Part shown: one piece after another, positions 47,579 to 63,477 of the stretch
How positions within the stretch are numbered: position 1 is the stretch's first letter
Layout: each line of letters opens with the position of its first letter
Source: Enoplosus armatus
Lineage: Eukaryota; Chordata; Actinopteri; Centrarchiformes; Enoplosidae
Assembly (NCBI RefSeq): GCF_043641665.1
Contig: NC_092181.1
Location: 11,997,818-12,061,817 of the forward strand
Direction: 5' to 3'
DNA: 64,000 bases
The notes under the pieces: generated by a model
Databases searched by the model: none
Told to the model about the DNA's origin: nothing
The model's input: only the letters and a program-made list of their open reading frames with translations
Program-made: the position numbers and the translations under genes

Positions 47579-48519
47579 GTAATGTTGCAGTGCCTTCGTA
47601 CTTTTCACGCAATCCTTGCCAGCATGTAGATATATTTCGTTGTTATTAATGGTGAAATATTTTGAATACTTTGTCGCAGTTGCTAAAGTTGTGGCGGATT
47701 TGCTTCTGTAGCTAGCATGCTAGACGCATTAACATTAGCTTCGTATTGACTTACCAATTACCTTTAGCTGTCTAGTTATAGTGAGTAATTTTGTTTTTTT
47801 GACCATTAGCCCATTAAACAATGCTACATATATACAGGTTTGATGTTAGAGGAGTTAATAGCGTAGTTGTAGTGTTTGTTTAAAGTAATTTGTGAGTCCT
47901 GTTCAACTGTTAGCTGCTAGCTTGGTAACTAGCCGGTTTGGATGAATGAGAAGGAAGAGCCCATTGTTTGTGGGTATGCTGTCTCTGCCGGGTCACATCA
48001 GACGGCTATCAGTTGAGTCAGCGTAGTTGTAATGGCTTAACGGATCTCATTTATCATGTTGGTCGTTCAAGACTGTAAACACATAGGTCAGATTCTAGCT
48101 TCCCCCTCTCAAGAATTAATTCATCTTGATGTGAACCGCGGCTGCGGCCTGCTAACGTTAGCCAAATGATCATTGAACCGTGCTCCTAATTTATTTAATT
48201 TTCGATTTTCGGTTTCCGATGATTGTACCATCAAGCAAGTGTTAACATATTCTTCTGTTCATTCCCATAACACACAGGTAATTCCAATAATATCTTATTT
48301 ATAGTGTTAGTCAAGTATGAATATATGTAACAACGACAACATGGCATTACTAGATATTAGAATGTTTCGGTTTACATTTATTTATCCAACAGTTATTACT
48401 TGAATTGTAAGCCCACCTGGCCTTCAGCTCAAACATGAGCTTGCACATTAAAGGGGGCTTTGACACAGTCTGTTGTTGTGAAAAATTATAAGACATAGAT
48501 TTCCTGATTGTCCATACAG

Positions 48520-53697
<5,178 letters not shown>

Positions 53698-53930
53698 TTC
53701 TGAAGCGTCTTTCCAGTGAAGATTGTGTTTCCCTTGGTGTTGCTGTATTTTGGTGGAGGGAAAAAAAACCCCTCACATTTATTAAGTCCCCCCTGCCACC
53801 ATAAATAATGATAAAACTTTTTTTTATTTTATCAGGTCTTTGCGGGGTGCTTGTTTTAGTGTTTTCCTTGTTAAACATGGATATATTGTTTTGGTTGAAG
53901 AAATAAAGTTTTTATACCTTATTTAATGGT
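53698..53930 (+). terminator. ddx39a: ddx39a 3'UTR and polyadenylation signal
   Basis: A canonical AATAAA at 53902-53907 lies about 205 bases after the stop codon. Cleavage probably falls near 53920-53930. Confidence 0.7.
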
Positions 53931-55216
53931 ATTGAATTTAATTTTGCACATGTTTTTAAACATTTAAGTTTGTCGGATGTTACATTAAACATACAGTTAC
54001 AGTACAACAGTAACCTATGAAGCAAACTACATTGTAATTTTACTTGTAGTTAATTATCCTCACAAGCAGATGGTGCTATAATCATAATTTGAAGACAGCC
54101 ACTGTTTTCGCAAACACTTGGCAACTTTGAACTGCCAAGTTTGAAATTTTACAAGTTGAGTTAAAATAAAACCTTGCATGAAACTTGAGCTCAGCAGCCA
54201 GTTTTATCACATAGATGGACCAACAAACACTTGTGACAGCTACACTGTAGTGTCTTAATCCAGGAAAGTGTATAAATGTGACAATAATACAAACTTGGAT
54301 CCAAATAAAATAACTAAATAAAATATTTACAGAATACAGTGTGATCCAAAATAAATTCTCAAATACAGGTTTGTGTAAGACATTTCTTGAAGCTGCATTA
54401 AATGCACAAAAAAGAAATCAGTTGGCATTGGTCCATATCTCGCTGAACGCTTGTCAGTTCCAGATAGCGTTCCTTATCATTTAACAGCCTGTCACATACA
54501 GGGGAACAGTGTCATTCATCGCTGTGTGTAAAGTTTTTTTTGTGTAAAAAACTTTAACATGGCTTGTCCTGTCAGCATGCCAAAAAAAACAATTAATAGT
54601 GTTTTTGTTCGTAACATGCTGTGCTGATTTGATATATTTTGAATTAAAAAAAGTCTTAATTTTCTACAAAGCCGCAAAAGCTCTTTTGCTTGTTGTCACG
54701 GAGTAGTCACAGTGCATTGTGGGATATGGAGTCGTCCACCATCATAGCATGTGCGGCTATTGTTGCAGGGGAGGTGATTCTTGTGCACTGCCGTCAGAGT
54801 TACAGTTCCTCAGTTTCAGTGCTAAACAAAGTGCTTTGTTGCTCGTTCTCCTCTCAGGCTGATCGCAGGGGGAAAAAAATCCTCCAAACCTGAACCAGCA
54901 ATCAGTCCAGAGTGGCGGAAGTCCAGGGGCACTTCAGGGCTCTAATTTAGGTCCCACGTCTGTTTGAACAGGAGCAGGAGAGTGTACAATCCACTCCGGT
55001 CACACAATAATATTACAATAAGGGTTGCCTTTATGATTGTGTTTAAATCCGAGGCGGCCCTCCCTGCCTGCTGTTTGGCAGGTGGGTGCCTGTGGTCTTC
55101 ACTCACTGGGAGCCAGATGAGAAAAAATGGCCCCTAGTCTTGAAGTGTCTTCCTTAAATCAAGAAAGTTGACCTCATCACATTAAAATAAAAAAATAAAA
55201 AACATCCTCCTCAGTA
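53931..55216 (-). other. ccn1-like 3'UTR / convergent gap to ddx39a
   Basis: Lies between the ddx39a poly(A) signal and the ccn1-like stop. On the minus strand 54304-54332 is AU-rich with ATTTA-type motifs, as in unstable immediate-early mRNAs. No minus-strand AATAAA was found, so the 3' end is not placed. Confidence 0.45.
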
Positions 55217-55522
55217 CTAGTCTATGAACTTGTGTGTATCTCCATACATCCAGTGCTGCGGAGGGAGGGCCACTTCATTGAGGTGGCCGCAGTCATCGCT
55301 GCATTTACACGACTGGATGAACATGGCTGACCTCTGGAAACGCTCGCCATCCGGGCAGACAAAGGTCACGGGTACAGTGCGCGTGCGGCGTGGCGAGCAG
55401 CACCGGCCGTCTGAACACACGCCGCAGTAGTTTGGCCGGTAGAGGCGGACACTCACACATTCTCCGTAGGACAGGCGGGTGGGCTCTGGGGCTTTCTGGG
55501 CTGGGGAGCACTTCTTCCCTCT
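55217..55522 (-). CDS. ccn1: ccn1-like exon 6 (CT module, residues 274-374, TAG stop)
   Basis: [20 protein letters not shown] then [24 protein letters not shown] and DTHKFID, stop at 55217-55219. Ten cysteines are present as expected of the cystine knot. The basic heparin-binding run of human CCN1 (KGKKCSKTKK) is reduced to [10 protein letters not shown]. Confidence 0.95.
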   Translation of the reverse strand, partial: RGKKCSPAQKAPEPTRLSYGECVSVRLYRPNYCGVCSDGRCCSPRRTRTVPVTFVCPDGERFQRSAMFIQSCKCSDDCGHLNEVALPPQHWMYGDTHKFID

Positions 55523-58500
55523 CTGTGGTTGGATGATAAAAGTAAACAGAGGAGTGTCATAGTCTGGATGAGAATGAGTGTTGTTCCTGACTTCAGTAGC
55601 AAAATTCACCAAAACAAGTGAAAAAGAAATCTAATAAGCTTTGACTTTTATCTACCCTGTCCTTTTACATAACAGCAGATTTAAGCGGTTTTGCACTCAA
55701 ACTCATTAGCTTCACATTAAGAGGGCCACACTTCATCTTGTTATGCCAAAACAGAGATTGAGAGAGAGGGATTAGTTTTAGATTTAAGTGATTAATCTTA
55801 AAATAAAACATTTATTTTACATTTGAGTGTTAAACACACAGACACCTGTGATCATTCTTGGCCCTAGAACTTTTAACTCAGTGGAGCAGAGAAAAGAGCT
55901 CTTAGTGTGTGTCCAACATGGAGGATTAATATAGACACACCACTTCCCTGGACTCTGGGTACACAGACGGGGCCTAGCTATGGACAGTTGCTTGGCAGGA
56001 ATGCCGGGGGTGGGGGACTATATTTAAAAAGGCGCCTGCCTGCCACCAAAACACCGCTGAGTAAATCAGCACTGCCCAGTTCCCACTAGATGTATGCAGA
56101 GCTTCCCGAAAGTACCGCTAAAATAATCTCTGTTCTTAAACTCGGGATAAAGATGGCTTTAGCACTAAGAGCCTATTTACTCAGGGCCAAAACATCTAAT
56201 TTTTCATTCTTTGCAGCACAGATCGTTTTCAGCCTCTGCTTGTAAGTTCAAAGAGGGGAACAAGGAAGCAGAGCAAAAATGAGCAGGTATTGTTTTTCCC
56301 TGCGTTGTCAGACACAGACAGATAAGAGGTGACAAAATTCTTATTGATAAGTGTTATCACAAGGCGTTTAGGTTTCACTGTGCACAGATAAATTGGTGTG
56401 ATAAGACGTTATCTTGGCAGTAATGTGGATATTCGACCTATGCTCTCCGTCTGTCGCCTTCTCCTTCAGTTCAAGTCAAGTTCACTTCACCTTGGCTAGG
56501 ACACTCAGGCTGTGACATGGCCGTATGGTGCAGATTCTCGTCTCTCTCTCCAGCTTGCACTGAGGGTTCCTGTTGGTGATTCGAGACGAAACGCCCATCC
56601 CACAGCTGCGGGAGCACTGTGACCAGTCAGTAGTCTGGACTGGACACTTCCTGTCCTTCAGATGGTTCCACACTGAGGAGCGTTGGAGACATGACAGAGG
56701 GTGGAAGGCAGAAAAACAGAAAAATCACACATCAATTAGGCCAGTGGTTCCCAACCTGGGGGTCGGGACCCCATCAAGAGGTCACAAGATAAGAGGACGC
56801 ATGCTGGCGTTAGCATTTAGCTCAAAGCACCGCCGTGCCTAAGTACAACCTCATAGAGCCACTCTGTTTGGGAACCACTAAATTAGACTATATAATGTGA
56901 TTTTGCACATTAGCATTACCTGTTTCTATATATCAGTTTTAATAATTTCTTATGATTACTGTTACATCAATTACATTGGAAAATCCTACAATAAAATGTT
57001 TTAAAACAACAAAACTCATGCATGTTCAAATAAGACTGCATTCCGCATGGAACTTAGTGAAAATGTACCATTTGCATTTCATTTCAGGGTCAGAAAAATT
57101 CAGCACACAATTTAAAACGACTAACAAAACAAGAATGTGAGTCAGTTACTGATAATAAATAAATATTCCCCTCTCAGACTCTCTTTCCCTCACCAGGCAG
57201 GTGTTTGTAGCCATGTTCACTCTCCCAGCCGCTGGACTTGACGTCTGTAAGCTCATTGTCCGGCTCATTTTCAGGCTGGTGCTGAGGTCTGGGCAGGTGT
57301 TGTTGTGGTGGAGGCACCTGCGATAAGAGGATGAGATGAGACAGGGCTGTTTGCTGGGGATCATCTGTGCCGCAGCCATGTCTGTCTTTTGTGTGTTTTC
57401 CAGTGTTGCTCACACCATGACGCCCTGATTATCAGGAGGTTACGTCACGGCAATTGGTCAGGGGAGAGACACTTTACTGCTCTCTACCTGCATGGATCTT
57501 TGTCATGATTTAAAGCACTTCTTGAACAGTATCTAGTCTGTGTGCGCAGGTACAGCCTCATCTATCACAAGGTGTAAGATTTACAATGAATTTTCAAAAC
57601 TTTACGCACATTTTCACACAACTTCCAAAACCCTTCATTCAGAAACGGCTCTCATTTTTTTGTTGTGTTCATCATTAAATTGTTTTTGTTATTTTGTAAA
57701 GCAAAAATTCCATATTCTCTGGTTCTTCAAATAATAAGTGGAAATGCCATTTTAATTGGGGTACTGCTATTTATTTGATTAAAGAAATACATTTTAATGT
57801 TTTGTAATATTTTGTAGAAATTACATCCCAGTCACCTTTGTTTTCTATATCAAGAGAATACCACAGAGGCAGATGATGCATTTCACCTCCACCATTTGGT
57901 ATTGCTAAACAAATTCCATAAAAATGTGTTTCCAATTTGTGCCTTTTTGTGAGTCACTGAGCGCGTCCTTTGTCATCACATGAAAAAACTAACCTGATGC
58001 TTAGGAGGGAGCCGCCAGGTGCCCTTATGGCAGTCCACACTGAAGCAGCACTGCCTGGGTATCCTGACCAGCCGTGGGTAGGGGCATGATGGAGAGGCCG
58101 GTGGCAGCTTGTTGTTACAGAGAGGAGCGCAGCCAACAGCGCCATCGATGCAGGTGCACTGGTGTTTACAGCCGGCGCGGAAGCTCTCGCCATTCTGGTA
58201 GATCCTGCCGTTGTACTCGCACGTGCGGCCCTCCGATTTTGCTGGAAAGACACATTTTGCTCAGCTGAAACAAAACATTTAATGACTCGCAAATTGAGTG
58301 TTGTTTGATGTACTACAGATTGGTCACATACACCATCTGGCTCAAGGGCAACAGGCAACACAATCCAAGGGTTAGGTATCTCAGAGATGCATCTCTCAGT
58401 TTCTACAGGACATGCTTTAAAGTCTAAAGGGATCAATTATTGATTCACCACATGGTCTTATTTCAACAGCTGGAATGAAACGAACGTTTCTCCTGACTTC

Positions 58501-60236
58501 ACCAAAACACACACACACCAGTAGTACACAAAACTGCACAGGGGAGCACTAAGATCAAAAGGTCAGTGGAAATAAGGACACAGGAAGTGTCAGACTCCTT
58601 GTCTCCAAAGCACGGAAGAACCAGCTATTCATAGTTTGTGGGGCAGCACCGGCATGGTGCAGATGGAAAGTGTATTTTTATCTCTGAAACCCCCTGTCGC
58701 TGTCATAAAACATCTACTACTCATTAAAATACCCCCTGTCTTGTTCCCGGATATGCAAGGTTACATGTTGCTCAATCACTGAGTTGTGATGGCTTTGATT
58801 TTATGGAAAGGGTCATTTAACGTTTCTTGACATCTTTTGTACATTGCTGCACAGGTATCATGGCCTTTTGGCTTTTATAGCACATTCACAATGTTAATTC
58901 TGATATCTTGTCCATGCATAGTAATTCTCTGGGTTGAAATGAACAGGGGAGCTGTAAAAGGCAGCTATTTTCTAAGTGAGATTCCTTCCGTCCCAACATA
59001 CATTGTTCCCTCCTCTCTCACCTCGACAGATGCCCCAGGCCATGGTCACATCGTTGCCGTAATTACACTCCAGCCCTTTGTGGTGGTCGCAAGGCCTCAT
59101 GGGGCTGCAGTCCTGGTTAAGCTGCACAGCACACACCTTGCAGCACCCACATCCATCTGGCACAGTGCTAACTCCTGGAGGGCAAACCGGGGGCTCTACA
59201 GGGCACTCGCACACTGCTGGGCAGCTAGCTGTCACCTGGAGGGAGCAGAGAGAGAGATCACATCGTCAGACAGGAGTCAAGCAACACTTTCTACAGCTAA
59301 GAATAGAAAATTAACCCCAGAGCCTCAGAAATCTACAATGCAGTCACAATGCTAAACACAGAGAAAATTTCAGAGGAAGATTCAGACAGAAAATATCTGT
59401 ATGGCAACCAGGGCCATACAAGCCATCATCAGGGGTGTTGAGTGCATTAGTTCCAGCTTTTCTTCCACCATCAAAGTGTGAGGAAGAGTTCTGGTACATT
59501 CATTTTTGATTCTGTATGATCTCTCAGGCTCCCCAGGGGTTTGTGACTGATTTTGAATTCTTCCACAGACAAAGCACTGCAGTACGCCTCCACAGTAAGT
59601 CAAGTCACTGCTGGCCAGTCAGCCCTGTGTGTCTAGACAGCTCAGAGTTTGTACCCAGTCCCCTGCTGGCTCATGGTTTGAGTCATCGCCCAGCACTAGA
59701 GCCAACTTGTTCCAGTTTTGTAGGAATTAACATGTCACTGTGCTTTAAAAAGAAGACATGAGTAGACATGCTGATTATCAGGCAACTTCAGAAAAACTGT
59801 ATTCATTATTATTTGAGCAGTATTGGAGTGATAACCCCACCTAAACTCCATTCACCAAACTTTGTATTGTATCCACTTTTTATGCTGACAGAGATAAAGT
59901 CATATCAGTAATCACTGTTAATCTGATGTTGGCTTTATGAAGAATACGTCTTTGAAGATGAAACATGTCTGAAAGCTTTTCTAAAAATACCCTTGAGTTT
60001 TGTTTACACCAGGGGATGTTTATGCTGTTCATACCCTGGAGGTGAAAGTTGAATCACACTTTAACTCGCGACTACATCATCCATGACAGATAACACCTTA
60101 AACAAATTTTTAATAGATTTTCTGTAAACAGACTTTTGGCTCGCCCACAGCGACACGCGCTTCTGTCAGGAGAGAAACATCTTACCTGCGTGATGACGGC
60201 TGTTGTCAGTACAGTCAGGTAGATCAGAAATGCCAT
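55217..60236 (-). CDS. ccn1: ccn1-like (CYR61-like) secreted matricellular CCN protein (6 coding exons)
   Basis: Six coding exons give 374 residues (human CCN1 is 381): 60186-60236, 59022-59235, 57994-58241, 57194-57317, 56491-56672, 55217-55522. A hydrophobic signal peptide (about 1-20) is followed by an IGFBP module with GCGCCKVC (45-52), a VWC module from about residue 93, a hinge (about 165-222), a TSP1 module with [12 protein letters not shown] (228-238) and a CT cystine-knot module with ten cysteines (278 onward). CCN1 is favoured over other CCNs by [33 protein letters not shown] and the ending GDTHKFID. The protein is expected to be extracellular, matrix- and integrin-binding. It may be a fish-specific ccn1 paralogue rather than the direct CCN1 orthologue. 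It is convergent with ddx39a. Confidence 0.93.
56491..56672 (-). CDS. ccn1: ccn1-like exon 5 (TSP1 module, residues 213-273)
   Basis: [20 protein letters not shown] then [18 protein letters not shown] and TRICTIRPC, the standard CCN thrombospondin type-1 repeat. Donor AAG|GTGAAG. Confidence 0.95.
56742..56880. mobile_element. hAT-type MITE with 8-bp target duplication
   Basis: CAGTGGTTCCCAACC at the left, GGGAACCACTA at the right. The flanks AATTAGGC (56734-56741) and AATTAGAC (56881-56888) match at 7 of 8 bases, the hAT signature. It is in the ccn1-like intron between the hinge and TSP1 exons. Confidence 0.75.
57194..57317 (-). CDS. ccn1: ccn1-like exon 4 (hinge, residues 172-213)
   Basis: Forty-one codons plus one base, [20 protein letters not shown] then [20 protein letters not shown], a Pro/Gln- and acid-rich linker between VWC and TSP1. 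CCN genes usually encode this within neighbouring exons. Acceptor ATCGCAG, donor G|GTGAGG. Confidence 0.85.
57994..58241 (-). CDS. ccn1: ccn1-like exon 3 (VWC module, residues 89-171)
   Basis: [20 protein letters not shown] then [17 protein letters not shown]. The end, [20 protein letters not shown], differs from human QCCEEWVCDEDS. Donor CAG|GTTAGT. Confidence 0.93.
59022..59235 (-). CDS. ccn1: ccn1-like exon 2 (IGFBP module, residues 18-89)
   Basis: [20 protein letters not shown] then [15 protein letters not shown]; the module is one exon, the CCN family rule. It ends GICR plus one base of Ala 89 with donor GTGAGA. Confidence 0.95.
60186..60236 (-). CDS. ccn1: ccn1-like exon 1 (start codon, signal peptide, residues 1-17)
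   Basis: [17 protein letters not shown], a hydrophobic leader, ending in CAG|GTAAGA. As in other CCN genes, the first exon carries only the signal peptide. The 5'UTR extends to about 60380. Confidence 0.92.
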
Positions 60237-60379
60237 GATTAGCCTGTGACAAGTTGAAAAAAAAAAGAATACAAATAGAGATAAAATAGTATCTTCAATC
60301 TACAATCCACTGAACGATTGTTAGTCTAAAGTAGTTTGATGCTGAGTTTCAGTCTCTTTTCGGACCGTAGTCCTTATTT

Positions 60380-60560
60380 TTCCATCGGGTAAGTGTCTAA
60401 ACTCCAATTTATACCCGCTGGTGAACCTCTGAGAGGCCCCGCCCCTCTCAATGCTTCTAACCAATCAGCGTTCTGGCAAAAGCTCATACATTCCAAATGG
60501 GCGTGGCATTCACCACGGGGGTAGTTTGCTGATTGGTGGGCGTATTTTGGAATGAAAGCA
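60380..60560 (-). promoter_or_regulatory. ccn1: ccn1-like core promoter: TATA, GC box, CCAAT boxes, TEAD-type motifs
   Basis: On the minus strand TATAAA lies at 60408-60413, placing the start near 60380 and giving a 5'UTR of about 145 bases. Upstream are a GC box (60435-60447), CCAAT motifs (60461-60468 and, inverted, 60529-60536) and two TEAD-type elements, ACATTCCA at 60488-60495 and TCATTCCA (minus strand) at 60548-60555. CCN1 is a well-known YAP/TEAD target, so the set fits. No perfect CArG box was seen. Confidence 0.65.
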
Positions 60561-62302
60561 GCCATTCATAAAAATCGCAGGGCCGCTCTGTATTTATTTT
60601 ATGGGTTAAAAATTAAAATGTAACAGCCGCTTTCAAGTCACACTTAGGCACATTCCTGCTTTTGTGGTCACCACTCTCCTAACACTAAGTAAATATATTC
60701 AGCTGGGCCAGACAGCATGGTAACATTAATAAGACCTCCACCTCTGGGAAAAAAAGAGGGGGGGGGGATTCCCTCTGTTTTTCCAGACCAATGTAGGTGC
60801 CAGGGCAGAAAATTAAAGTGGAGTGTATTAAGCAAACAGTAAGGTAATAGCAGTTGTCAGAGAGAGTGAACACGTTCCTCTTTGTCTGTGCTCGTCATAA
60901 TCTGAGAAAATGTGTTTCCATAGTTTTAAAAGTACCTTTTGATTGTTTTGCTCTCCGAATGCTTCATCTTGAATTCAGGTGGGCTGGCTAACTCTGACTA
61001 TTACTTCTAACCACATGGTGCTGACATGGGAATGATGAGGATATGATCACTGGGAAAGAATGGTCGAGTCCAGGGTGAAAGCAGGATTATTGTTTTAAGG
61101 GCAGCTCATATGAGGGTTGGTCTCCTCCCCCTCCCTCCTCTGTCTTCCTTTTCAACCACAAGTTTCAGCCACACCTGCCCTAACACAGAGGCCTCGTTTG
61201 ATGAGAGGAACGTGATAGGCAGAGGTTTGAAAGTTAGATTCCTGCTATGAATGTCCATGTATTCATGCAAAGTTCTGGCTTAAAAAAGCCAAACATCTCA
61301 CATGGGCTGTGGTGGCTTTAGGTGCTGGGAAATCTCTGTGCTGGTGAATTAGTTAAACCTAACTCTCATTCAGGAGGTAATGATCAATAACCCATACTGA
61401 GTTTCAGGCTTAAAAAATGTGATTCAGTTTTAAGTTTGTGTCAACCTGCACATCACTGGCGGACCCCACACAGTTGAAACTGAATTTACTTTTTAGCTAT
61501 ATTTGATGCAATTAATCTATGGTATTGTACATTGTCCCTGTTAGATAAACAATAAAAGTTTGCTCTATATTTCATATCCTGTTTTCCATACACACTTTTT
61601 AACTACTTATTTATACTATTTTCTGTATTGTACATACTTTGCTCTCTATTGTCCTTTGCCTACATTCGTTTTTTATAGTGTTTCTTATTTAAATAATGTC
61701 TTTTACATTATTGCTTGCATTATGCACAGTCTATGAAGATTGTCACACTGCACAAATAAATCTTTGAATGTGGAATCTAAATGAAAAAATATGATACAAA
61801 AAGTTATCACATCTTCCTTCAGAGGTGAGAGAATTCCATGACTTGTGCGACAGATGGACACCCTTCTTCTTCATCCCCCTTTTATATTGTGCCATGTGGC
61901 AAATGTTTGGTGTTCACAGTCCCTTGCCAAGCAATGCTCTTCAGTTTCAGAGTACAACTGCACGGCCCATGGCGATTTTGGCAGGTCTCATCAATGTCCT
62001 GATGCAGTTGCTACAACATGACCACTCCTAACAAGGGAGAGACAGATGAATATAAGTTACAGACGCAGTAAACATCCCCAGCTGTTTAGTCTTTCCTGTT
62101 CCTCCCCTAACTAAATCTTCACCAGCCTTTGCATATTTTGTGATTCACTTAGCTGATTTCAGTCCTCACAAACGCATGTTTCCCCTCACAAAAGCAAGGA
62201 GCCTTTAAATGTCATTCCTTAAGGTGGGATTCCTTCTTCAACCTGCCAACATACGGACAGAAAAACTTTGCCCAGGTGGAGAGGTGGTTGGGGAAGCACC
62301 TC
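60561..62302. other. Upstream of the ccn1-like gene, no gene seen
   Basis: AT-rich. The stretch 61580-61770 resembles a LINE 3' tail ending AATAAATC, but weakly. May hold distal regulatory DNA of the ccn1-like gene. Confidence 0.5.
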
Positions 62303-62812
62303 TTAAAGGAATAGTTCAACATTTTTGGAATACATTTATTCACTTTCTTACTGAGAGTTACATGAGAAAATCAATACCACTCTCATGGTTCTGATGCTGA
62401 TTCTGATTCTGATGTCTGTACAGTAATTATGAAGCTACAGCCAGCAGCTGGTTAGCTTAGCTATGACAGCAGTTGCCAGGGACTCCAGAAAGTCATTGCA
62501 CCTGGCCAAAAACATCACACACCTAACTCACATAAAACCACAACTTGTTGTTTAACACTTAAGTTTTGTATGGATTAAACAAATGACATATAAAATGTTA
62601 ATAAGTGAGCTTTAGAGGTGTGGGTAGATGGATTTTGTTACCTTTGGACAGAGCCAGGCTAGCTGTTTCCCGGTTTATGCTAAGCTAAGCTAATAATCTC
62701 CTGGCCCCAGCTTCATATTTAATGGACAAATATGAGAGAGGTATTGAACTTCTCATCTCAGTCTCATCAAGAAAGCAAATGAATGTAGAAAAAAGTTGAA
62801 CTATTATTTTAA
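62303..62812 (+). mobile_element. Foldback element family A copy 5
   Basis: TTAAAGGAATAGTTCAACAT at the left, GTTGAACTATTATTTTAA at the right, CAGCAGCTGGTTAGCTTAGC inside. It also contains a short (GATTCT)n run near 62395. Confidence 0.75.
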
Positions 62813-63477
62813 TCACATGTAACCATACAATCTAAACTGACCTGTATCCAACCAGTATTTTCCTTTGCTGAATCTACTTTAGCTGGTTAGTCCTCTTTCA
62901 CAACCAACATTCATCTCTGTTCTGCAGTTACCTGTGTGACTAGTGTTTCACTGAAAAACACATTCGAGCTTGTGGACTAGAGTCATGACTCTCAATTTAA
63001 AAAAAGGAAACCACCTCAGGAAGCTGTCAGTCATAGCTCTAATGGTGTGACCAAGGAGACAAAGTCATGGCCCATCTATTTTAATCCTCCGGTGGTCACG
63101 GTACAGGAGGAGTTCTGAAAGTCCTGTGACTGCTTCTGTTTTCAATTTCTCCACTGATGCTGAACGAGAGGGAACCAGAGGACGGAGATGTAAAACTAAT
63201 CTTGTGTGATTACGTAGACCAGACCTTTTTTGTACGTGAGCAGGGAGAAGTTTTATGGTTATTTCTCTACTGTCTGCATTGTTTTAACAGGGTTTCAGAC
63301 AATTATAAATTCTTACACACAGGCCAGTCTATCCTGGGAGATGTGAATAACTTTCCTCCAAGCTGAGATTCGAAGCAGAGTCTGAGTCACAGTCGGGGCA
63401 AATTTTCCCCTAATTTAATCAGGAAGTGTGCTATAGTTTTGCCAAAATAAGGTTCTTACAAATAATCATAGTTTTCA

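Noticed and set aside
63157..63366. 69-codon plus-strand ORF near the window end
   Set aside because: No domain, no conserved context, surrounded by repeats.
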